The translations under genes and the position numbers were made by a program. DNA of 64,000 nt from Streptomyces sp. NBC_00247. Lineage in GTDB: Bacteria > Actinomycetota > Actinomycetes > Streptomycetales > Streptomycetaceae. Numbering within the stretch: position 1 is the first letter of the stretch; each line of letters starts with the position of its first letter. The notes below the pieces were generated by a model. That model did not search any database, was not told where the DNA came from, and saw nothing but the letters and a program-made list of their open reading frames with translations. Location: contig NZ_CP108093.1 in the NCBI RefSeq assembly GCF_036188265.1, forward strand, positions 2,927,001 to 2,991,000, in the 5' to 3' direction. Shown one piece after another: positions 57,280 through 64,000 of this stretch.

Positions 57280-58193
57280 CTAACGTGGCCGGGTGAGCCT
57301 TTGGACCTCCCTGGAACCCGCGTCGGCCACGGTCGATCCCGGCAGCGCCACCACCGTGCGCCTGCGCCTGCGCAACACCGGCGACGTAGTGGACGAGTAC
57401 CGCTTCGAAGCGGTCGGCGACATCGCCCCCTGGACCACCGTCGAACCACCCACCCTGCGCCTCTTCCCCGGAACCACCGGCACGGTCGAGCTGAAGTTCG
57501 CACCCCCACGCACCCCCGACGCCACCGCCGGACCCAACCCCTACGCCATCCGCATCACCCCCACCGAACACCCCGAAGCAACCACCGTCCCCGAGGGCAA
57601 CCTCACCATCACCCCCTTCACCGAACTCCGCGCCGAACTCGTACCCCCCACCGTCAAAGGCCGATTCCGCGGACGCCCCCGCCTCGCCGTCGACAACCTC
57701 GGCAACACCAAACTCACCGCCTCACTCAGCGGCACCGACAACGGCGACCAACTCACCTACGACCTCAGACCCAGCAACATCCAGATAGAACCCGGCCACG
57801 CCGCCTTCATCACCACCACCCTCAAACCCCGCACCATCATCTGGTTCGGCGGCAAAGAACAACGCCCCTACACCCTCACCGTCCAACGCTCCGGAACCAC
57901 ACCCCTCCCCATCGACGGAACCTTCGCCCAAAAAGGCTTCCTCCCCCGCTGGCTCGCCACCTTCCTCGGCGTCCTCCTCGCCCTCACCATCACCTTCATC
58001 GCCCTCTGGTTCGGCCACAAACCCGCCGTCGCCACCGGCACCCACGAAAAACTCGTCGAAGCCGGCGCCACCCTCGCACCCACCCCCACCCCCCAAGCCA
58101 CCCTCGCCCCACCCCCGCCACCACCGCACCCACCACACCCGCCCAACCCACCGAGGCAACCGACTCCGACAACGGATCCGGCGGATCCGGCGG
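57280..58193 (+). repeat. Direct repeat, copy 2 (914 bp, coding)
   Basis: Second copy of the module at 55529-56443, at a distance of 1751 bases. One C is missing from the run near 58112. Sequences on either side of both copies are unrelated, so the duplicated unit is just this module. Confidence 0.95.
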
Positions 58194-58737
58194 ATCGGGC
58201 AGCGAGAAGTCCGCCACCCCGAAGCCACCGGAGGACACGGCGGCGACCGTGGTGAACCGGCTGGCGAAGGACGACCCTTCGGGCCGGCACATCTGCTATC
58301 GCGCCTTCGTGAAGGGGGAGGGCTGGCAGCCCCCGGTCTGCGACGGCACCATGGCCGGCAACACCCGGAGCGTGCCGATCGTCTCGCTGAACTTCGCGGT
58401 GTACGGCGTCGGCGGCTCCTCGGCCAACGCGTTCCTCCACGACCCCGCCTCGACCAACGGGCAGGGCGCGTGGCAACCGTCTCAGTGGACGGCCGTCGTC
58501 GCCGACGGCAAGGACAACTACATCGGCGGCACCGACCCGGAGGCCGAAGTGATGTCCGGGTTCGCCATCAACGTCGGCAGCGGGCAGATCTGCCAGAACA
58601 TCCGTTTCACCGGCTCGGAGTGGGACAAGGCCCCCACGTGCCGGGGGCCGCGCAACGCCTACAACTTCGGTGGCACGGTCGACAACGGCCGCGCGCTCGA
58701 AGCGGTCCTCTTCACGGTGCCTCCCGCCGCCGAGTGA
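57293..58737 (+). pseudogene. Paralogous membrane protein with a ChW-like C-terminal domain, frameshifted in a C run
   Basis: With one C restored near 58112 the gene would encode 481 residues: the same Ig-like domains, transmembrane helix and linker as copy 1, then a different extracellular part of about 165 residues. That part has two segments resembling Clostridial hydrophobic W repeats: HICYRAFVKGEGWQPPVCDG followed by TMAGNTRSV, and QICQNIRFTGSEWDKAPTCR followed by NFGGTVDNGRALEAVLFTV. As written, the frame runs to 58255 with a Pro/Arg-rich end. The intact downstream frame suggests a recent change, a switch, or a sequencing error. Confidence 0.8.
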
Positions 58738-58818
58738 CCGCCGTGGGGGTCGCCGAGTGACCGCCGAGTGACCGCCGAACGAGCGCCGGGTGACACCGGT
58801 GCCGGGCGCCGGAGCGAC

Positions 58819-60879
58819 CTACCAGGTCCCCTCGCCCGGCACCAGGCGCCCGGCCTTGCGGTACTCGCGCCGGGCGCCCTCCAGCAGGTCGGCGGCGGTC
58901 ACCGTGGCGTCCCGGCCTGCCGCGAGGTAGGCGGCGGTCATCACGGCGCTGCGGATCGAACCGCCCGCCAGCTCGAAGACCACCGCGACCTGCTTCGCGT
59001 CGATGTCGTCCTCGCAGGGCACGTGGGACAGGCTGTGCCGCCACAGGGCGAGGCGCTGGTCGACGTCGGGGAACGGGAAGTCCACGACCAGGTCCAGGCG
59101 CCGGGTGAACGCCTCGTCGATGTTGGCGCGCAGGTTGGTGGTGAGCAGCGCGATGCCGTCGAAGGACTCCAGGCGCTGGAGGAGGTAGGAGCTCTCCATG
59201 TTGGCGTACCGGTCGTGGGCGTCCTTCACCTCGGAGCGCTTGCCGAAGACGGCGTCGGCCTCGTCGAAGAGGAGCACGGCGTCGGTGCGGTCCGCCTCGG
59301 TGAAGATGCGTTCGAGGTTCTTCTCGGTCTCGCCGACGTACTTGTCGACCACGGACGACAGCTGGACCGTGTAGAGGTCGAGGCCGAGTTCGGCCGCGAC
59401 GACCTCCGCCGCCAGGGTCTTGCCGGTGCCCGAGGCGCCCGCGAACAGTCCGAGGACGCCCCGGCCCCGGCCGCCGCCCGCGCTCAGCCGCCACTCGCCG
59501 AGGACCCGGTCGCGGTGCCGGGCGCGCAGGGCGAGTTCGCGCAGTTGGGTGAGCGGGCCGGGGGGCAGTACCAGATCCCGCCAGTCGACGTCGGGGCGGA
59601 TGCGGCGGGCGTGCTGTTCGAGGCCGGAGGCGGACTGCTGGCGTGCGGCGAGCCTCACGTGGGCGGGGGCCAGCGGGACCCCCTCGAAGGTGGCGAGGCC
59701 CCGGGCGGCGCGGGCGGCACGGACGATGTGCTCACCGGCGAGGTGGTACGGGGCGACGGTCGCGGCCAGGTCGAAGCCGGGCTCGTCGCCGAGCGCCGCC
59801 GACCAGGCGCCGACCGCGCCGGCGCCGCGCTGTGGCGCCTCCAGGACGAGCGGGTCCGTGTCGCACCACTGGGGGTCGTACGGGCGCGGTCCGGTGATCA
59901 GCGCGGTGACGTCCGCGGCCTCGGCCAACTGCCGTATCAGGGATTCCGGTTTGTCCGCAAGGCCCTGGACGACCACCGCGTGGCCGGTCAGCCGGGCCTC
60001 GCGCAGCAGGCCCGGCACGCTGCTCTCGGGCCCGGTGAAGCGCAGGGCCCGGCGGCCCGCGGCGCGCAGGGCGGCGGCGACGGAGGACAGGCCGTCGCCC
60101 TCACGCCGCTCGCGGACGTAGGCGGTGACCGGCGGTCCGGCGGCGATCCTGGCGGCGAGGCGGTGCGTGAAGCCGCCGGGCCCGTCGTCCGGGAACGGCT
60201 CGTGCGCTCCGTTCGCCCCGTGCTCGTCGCGCGTTCCGTGCCCGTCGTCCGCCCCGGCGCCCGCGTCCAGCGCATGGAGGTGTCCGGCGAGGGCCGCGTC
60301 CGGGGAGTCGTCGCCGAGCAGATGGGCCACCACCCGGTCGGGTACGCACAACGAACGGCTCAGGAAGGGGCGTTCGGTCTCCTCCACGACGAGGAGCCCC
60401 AGCGCGCACAGCGGCGCGGCCGGGTGCAGCCGGGCCCGCGCCGACGCCAGGTGCACGGGGATGCCGCACAGGTCGAGAGCGAGCGCGACGGTGGCCCGGC
60501 GGCGGCCGACGTCGTCGTTGAGGTAGCCGTACAGCTGCTCGAAGCTCCGGTCCAGGTCGGGGGCGAGCGCGGCGAGCAGGATGAGGACGTCGAGTCCGGT
60601 CAGGCCGAGCCGGACGGCGAGGTCGGTCAGACGGTCGTCGTACGAGTCGGCCGGGCCGGCGGCGTCGAGCCGTGCGGGCTCCTGGGGGCGCAGCAGGTGC
60701 CGTACCGCCGCCTCCGGGATGTACAGGCCGCGCACCGGGTCGGACGCGGTGGGGTCGTCGGCGGAGCGGTGGTCGACCAGCAGCGCCACGCGCTCCCGCA
60801 GTTCGGCGAGGCGGGCGAGGAGCGGCTCGGCGTGGACGGGATCGCCCGTCGCGTGGGGTCGCTGGACTCGTGGGGTCAT
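58819..60879 (-). CDS. AAA+ ATPase of the contractile injection system
   Basis: A 686-residue protein. The C-terminal AAA+ module has Walker A GASGTGKTLAAEVV, Walker B AVLLFDEADAVFG, sensor 1 IALLTTNLRANID and the arginine finger region FTRRLDLVVDF; the N-terminal 400 residues are the helical domain found in injection-system ATPases (Afp15/Pvc15 type), thought to assist assembly. The ATG overlaps the cap gene stop (ATGA). An 80-base gap with short CGCCGAGTGAC repeats separates it from the convergent membrane gene. Confidence 0.93.
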   Translation of the reverse strand: MTPRVQRPHATGDPVHAEPLLARLAELRERVALLVDHRSADDPTASDPVRGLYIPEAAVRHLLRPQEPARLDAAGPADSYDDRLTDLAVRLGLTGLDVLILLAALAPDLDRSFEQLYGYLNDDVGRRRATVALALDLCGIPVHLASARARLHPAAPLCALGLLVVEETERPFLSRSLCVPDRVVAHLLGDDSPDAALAGHLHALDAGAGADDGHGTRDEHGANGAHEPFPDDGPGGFTHRLAARIAAGPPVTAYVRERREGDGLSSVAAALRAAGRRALRFTGPESSVPGLLREARLTGHAVVVQGLADKPESLIRQLAEAADVTALITGPRPYDPQWCDTDPLVLEAPQRGAGAVGAWSAALGDEPGFDLAATVAPYHLAGEHIVRAARAARGLATFEGVPLAPAHVRLAARQQSASGLEQHARRIRPDVDWRDLVLPPGPLTQLRELALRARHRDRVLGEWRLSAGGGRGRGVLGLFAGASGTGKTLAAEVVAAELGLDLYTVQLSSVVDKYVGETEKNLERIFTEADRTDAVLLFDEADAVFGKRSEVKDAHDRYANMESSYLLQRLESFDGIALLTTNLRANIDEAFTRRLDLVVDFPFPDVDQRLALWRHSLSHVPCEDDIDAKQVAVVFELAGGSIRSAVMTAAYLAAGRDATVTAADLLEGARREYRKAGRLVPGEGTW

Positions 60880-61571
60880 GTCCGCCCGCCCGTGGTCCGG
60901 TTGCGCCGGGCCGTCTTCCTGGCCTCGCGGACGGCCGCCACCTGACGTTCCCGGTGGGCGCGTTCCGGCGCTTCGGCGGGGGCGCCACCCATGGTGCCGT
61001 CCAGAGAGCCCACGCGGACGGCGGCGCCCTCGGTGACGGGCGGCCCGGCGTCGTACTCGGGGTAGGCCGGGAAGGGTGCGGTGATCACCAGGTCGAGAGA
61101 GGGCTTGAGTTCGCCGCCGAGCGCCGACCAGATCTCCGCGAGCGAGCGGGCCTCTGTCTGGATTCCCGCCACCGACAGCGGCACGGTCATGCCCAGTTCG
61201 CCGAGGGAGCCCGGCAGTTCGGACGGCGCGATGAGTTCGCGCGGAATGAGCGTGGCCAACGCGGCGGAGAGCAGACGGTGTTCGTCCTGTGGCTGCTTGG
61301 TCCAGGCGGTCACCAGGTACGAAAGCCGGAACCAGCGCGGCGGTTGGCGACGCTTGACGACGACGTCGCGCTCGTCGAACACGGGGGCCTGTCCCCGCTG
61401 GCGGCGGTTGACGTCCTCGCGGATGTCGTACAGATAGGCGTTGATGGTGGGCGCGTTGCGGCGGGCGGCCCAGTCCCGGGTCGGTGCGTCGAAGGCGATG
61501 TCGATGCCCGACCCGCTCAACGCCCCTGCGCTGAGCAGGTTCTTGAGGACCTCGTCCACTTCGTGGATCAC
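60876..61571 (-). CDS. DUF4255 protein, tail cap/terminator (Afp16/Pvc16-like)
   Basis: A 231-residue protein of the Pvc16 N-terminal domain family (DUF4255), which caps the top of tube and sheath. The core reads VIHEVDEVLKNLLSAGALSG, TINAYLYDIREDVNRRQ, RWFRLSYLVTAWT, QDEHRLLSAALATLI, with the C-terminus basic and probably disordered. The GTG start has GGGAG upstream and opens the conserved part; the frame is open to 61742 but the extra residues are low-complexity. First structural gene after the regulator. Confidence 0.9.
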   Translation of the reverse strand: MIHEVDEVLKNLLSAGALSGSGIDIAFDAPTRDWAARRNAPTINAYLYDIREDVNRRQRGQAPVFDERDVVVKRRQPPRWFRLSYLVTAWTKQPQDEHRLLSAALATLIPRELIAPSELPGSLGELGMTVPLSVAGIQTEARSLAEIWSALGGELKPSLDLVITAPFPAYPEYDAGPPVTEGAAVRVGSLDGTMGGAPAEAPERAHRERQVAAVREARKTARRNRTTGGRT

Positions 61572-61755
61572 CGTCGTGCTCCCGCCCTGCCGTTCCCGGC
61601 CCCGCGTGTCGTCCATGCCGTCGTGCCCGCCACCGTGGTCGCCCCGGCCGCCGCAGACGATCCTGCCTCCGCCACCGCCCGTCCCCGCAGTCGCACCGGG
61701 ACGACGAACGGGCAGACCGTGCCGCCCCGAGGGGCGGCTCATGTTGCCCTTCCGG

Positions 61756-62424
61756 TCAGATGTAGCCTTCCCTCAAGGCCTGAGCCACGGCGTGCGCCCG
61801 GTTGCGGAGGTGCAGTCGGGTGGTCAACCCGTGCAGGACGTTCTTGACCGTGCGTTCGGAGTAGGACAGCTTCTTGGCGATCTCTCCGGTGTCGAACCCC
61901 TCGGCCACCAGCCTCAGCACGTCGACCTCACGCGGTGTCAGCCCCGAGGCGGGGAGGCCGGGCCGGCCGGCCGCGTGGCGGTGCAGCGTACCCACCTGGG
62001 TGATGAGTCGTCCGAGCAGGTCCGACGGCAGGTCGCCCTCGCCGCGGTCCGCCGCGCGGATCGCCTGCACGAGCCGCCCGGCGGTGGCCTCGTGGCGCCA
62101 CACGATGGCGCCGACGCCGCACTCGATCACGTCGAGCAGTTCGGCCTCCCGCAGCGCGCCCACGACGAGCGCCGCCCGCGCGCCCTCACCGCGTGCCAGT
62201 CGGCGCAGCCGGGTGAGCACCGCCTCGTCGAGGGAGTCCTCGACGAGCAACAGGACGGTGCCGGGGCCGGATTCGCTCTCGTCCCGGAGGTCGATCTCCG
62301 GGTACCGGCGCAGCTGGCTGTGCACTCCCTCGATCGAGATCGGGTCCCTGGCGTGCACCACGACCCGTATCCGGTCCGCGGACTCGGCCGGGCCGGGCTG
62401 TGTGGTGCGCGTGGCGCTCAGCAA
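61756..62424 (-). CDS. LuxR-family regulator at the head of the injection-system locus
   Basis: A 222-residue protein. The N-terminal receiver-like domain (RIRVVVHARDPISIEGVHSQ, then LLLVEDSLDE) lacks the usual acidic pocket and phosphoacceptor Asp, so it is probably not phosphorylated in the normal way. The C-terminal helix-turn-helix is LTPREVDVLRLVAEGFDTGE with SERTVKNVLHGLTTRL. TTG start with GGGGGAA upstream. It precedes the cap gene on the same strand and diverges from a large ATPase regulator, both likely controlling the locus. Confidence 0.88.
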   Translation of the reverse strand: MLSATRTTQPGPAESADRIRVVVHARDPISIEGVHSQLRRYPEIDLRDESESGPGTVLLLVEDSLDEAVLTRLRRLARGEGARAALVVGALREAELLDVIECGVGAIVWRHEATAGRLVQAIRAADRGEGDLPSDLLGRLITQVGTLHRHAAGRPGLPASGLTPREVDVLRLVAEGFDTGEIAKKLSYSERTVKNVLHGLTTRLHLRNRAHAVAQALREGYI

Positions 62425-62639
62425 CGTGGTTCCCCCATGTACGCGTGTGTGGCACCCGGGTCCGGCAGGTGGCGGGTCCGCGTTCTTCACACTCGTGGAA
62501 CGGCAGGGGGCACGGCAATCGTGGAACACCACGAGCGGCACCACGAGACCGGCGGTCGCCGCGGGCCGCGACGGCACTCCTCACGGGGGCCGTCGCGGGC
62601 ACGTCACCGCGTACTCCACCGTCGCAAGGAGGGGACAGA

Positions 62640-64000
62640 ATGTCCGGACCATACAGTGAGCAACCGCGCGAGCACAGGGGTGCGACCGAACTTCTCGCGA
62701 CCGGTGCCGCACGCGCCCGTGCGGGGAAGGGCGGTCTGGTGCTGCTGCGCGGGGCGACCGGCACCGGCCGGACGACCGTCCTGGAGAACGCCGTCGAGGC
62801 CGCCGCGGGGCAGGGCATGCGCGTGCTGCGGGCCCGCTGCTCCGCCGCCGACGCCTCCGTCCCCTTCGGCGCCGTCCTCCAACTCCTGCGCTCCGGGGCA
62901 GGGTCCGGGGCGCCGGCCCTCACCTGTGGGGGCACCGACGACGAGCGCGAACACGGCGACCGTCTGCGGCAGTCGCTGCTCGCCCGTGCCGGGGAGTCCT
63001 CGCTCGTCGTGGCCGTGGACGACGTGCACCTCGCCGACGCGCCCTCGTACCGGTGGCTGGTGGAGACCGCCCGGCACGTGGACCGGCTCCGGCTGCCGGT
63101 GCTGCTGGCCGTCACCGAACGCGGCCAGTACGACGTGGGCCCGCCGGCGCCGGGCTTCGCCCACGGCCTCTCCCCCTCCCTCGTCCGCACCCACACCCTC
63201 GCCCCGCCCACCGCCGACGCGGCGGCGGGCCTGGTGCGCGCACGGTTCCCCTCCGCCACCGGGTCGTGGATCGAGGCGTGTACGCGGGCCGGTGCCGCGA
63301 GCCCGCTGTTGCTGCGCGCCCTCCTCGACGACCTGGAAGCCTCCGGGAGCCTCCCGGCCGTACCCGAGAGTGCCGCCGCCCTCTACCCGGGCGCGTACGC
63401 GGCGGCGGTCTCGTGGTGGCTGGAGAACGCCGGGGCGGGCACCGCCGAGGTGGCGGGCGTCCTGGCGGCCCTGGACGAGGAGCCGGCCGGGGAACGACCC
63501 GGGCGCCCCGGCCCCGGTGGCGGGGAGCGGCCCGCGGAGCACCCGGGCCGGCTGCTCGCCGAACTGTCGGGCGCCGATCCGGCCCGGGTGGCGGGCTGGC
63601 TCACCGCGATGACCCGGCTGGGCTTACTGTGCGACGAAGACGGACGGCCCCGCTACTCCCACCCGTTGCTGCGGGACGCGGTCCTCGCCCGCGTGCCCGC
63701 GACCAGGCGGTACGCGATACACCGGGCGGCGGCCGAAGCGACCCTGCGCCGGGGCGGCCCCGCCGAGACGGTCGCCGGGCACCTGCTGCTCTCCGGTCCG
63801 GTGGGCGAGACCTGGGCGCCGGTCGCGCTGCACGCCGCCTCCACACTGGCGCTGGGCGCCGGACGGAGCCGCGACGCCGTCGCGTACCTGCGCCGCGCCC
63901 TGGAGGAACCGCTCTCCGACCGGCACCGGCAGCGGTTGCTGACCGAACTGGGCTCCCTGGAGTACGCGGGCTCCCAGACGTCGGCCGCGATACCGCGGTT
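62640..64000 (+). CDS. Large ATP-binding LuxR-type (LAL/STAND) regulator, 3' end outside window
   Basis: The visible 453 residues start with an AAA/STAND module: VLLRGATGTGRTTVLENAVE as a Walker A variant, SLVVAVDDVHLADAPSYRWL as Walker B with the LAL-typical D-D-V-H, and SPLLLRALLDDLEASG. A helical region begins near residue 380 (PVALHAASTLALGAGRSRDA). LAL proteins usually reach 850-1000 residues and end in a LuxR helix-turn-helix, which would lie outside the window. ATG with AAGGAGGGG. Divergent from the small regulator; probably a signal-dependent activator. Confidence 0.87.
   Translation, partial: MSGPYSEQPREHRGATELLATGAARARAGKGGLVLLRGATGTGRTTVLENAVEAAAGQGMRVLRARCSAADASVPFGAVLQLLRSGAGSGAPALTCGGTDDEREHGDRLRQSLLARAGESSLVVAVDDVHLADAPSYRWLVETARHVDRLRLPVLLAVTERGQYDVGPPAPGFAHGLSPSLVRTHTLAPPTADAAAGLVRARFPSATGSWIEACTRAGAASPLLLRALLDDLEASGSLPAVPESAAALYPGAYAAAVSWWLENAGAGTAEVAGVLAALDEEPAGERPGRPGPGGGERPAEHPGRLLAELSGADPARVAGWLTAMTRLGLLCDEDGRPRYSHPLLRDAVLARVPATRRYAIHRAAAEATLRRGGPAETVAGHLLLSGPVGETWAPVALHAASTLALGAGRSRDAVAYLRRALEEPLSDRHRQRLLTELGSLEYAGSQTSAAIPR

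Noticed and set aside
1..64000. tRNA, rRNA, riboswitch or insertion sequence
   Set aside because: I saw no cloverleaf-like sequence, no rRNA-like segment, no transposase and no conserved riboswitch core; a covariance-model scan would be needed to exclude small RNAs.

Overview
The window is about 73% GC, with strongly C/G-biased third codon positions, GTG and TTG starts and many overlapping stop/start pairs. Its gene content is typical of Streptomyces: DUF397 and DUF5753 regulators, a SigE-family sigma factor, LuxR/AAA regulators, and a contractile injection system of the kind known from this genus. All assignments come from reading the sequence; no search was run.

Left part (1-33 kb): mostly chromosomal housekeeping and accessory genes. 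They include a D-Ala-D-Ala carboxypeptidase cut by the window edge, inorganic pyrophosphatase, a ThrE-type exporter, DedA, a CLC-type channel, WrbA and glutamate decarboxylase. An aldehyde dehydrogenase has lost its catalytic cysteine. A three-gene regulatory group (XRE/DUF5753, a GHKL ATPase and DUF397) carries two copies of a shared 29-bp element. Further on are a FUSC transporter, a MarR/metallo-hydrolase pair, an actinobacterial family-A polymerase, a sigma factor with its membrane partner, an ABC exporter beside a two-component system, and an MFS exporter beside an Lrp/AsnC regulator. Perfect G+C-rich hairpins separate many convergent pairs.

Middle part (33-41 kb): a tightly coupled operon of a VTC-type polyphosphate polymerase domain protein, a DUF4956 membrane protein and a CotH-type kinase. 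It is preceded by three 11-nt repeats that look like a PhoP (PHO) box. Next come a GAF-like/holin-like membrane pair, an orphan type II thioesterase, and a deletion scar that joins the 5' end of an amino-acid permease gene to the 3' part of a succinylamino-acid racemase gene.

Right part (41-64 kb): a contractile injection system locus, mainly on the minus strand. It encodes a LuxR-type regulator, a DUF4255 cap protein, an AAA+ ATPase, sheath, two tube proteins, a small putative chaperone pair, a 1183-residue disordered protein with recurring V/I-Q-R motifs, a LysM baseplate protein, a VgrG-like spike, gp25, gpJ and gpI baseplate proteins, and a zinc-ribbon membrane protein coupled to the last baseplate gene. 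Capsid, terminase and integrase genes are absent, so this is not a prophage. Between the ATPase and sheath genes, on the plus strand, lie two membrane-protein genes that share a 915-bp near-identical 5' module but have unrelated extracellular C-terminal domains (LamG-like and ChW-like). The second copy has a one-base contraction in a C run that shifts the frame. The shared module also has codon usage unlike either 3' module. I consider this mosaic pair and the PHO-box VTC/DUF4956/CotH operon the most interesting parts of the window.
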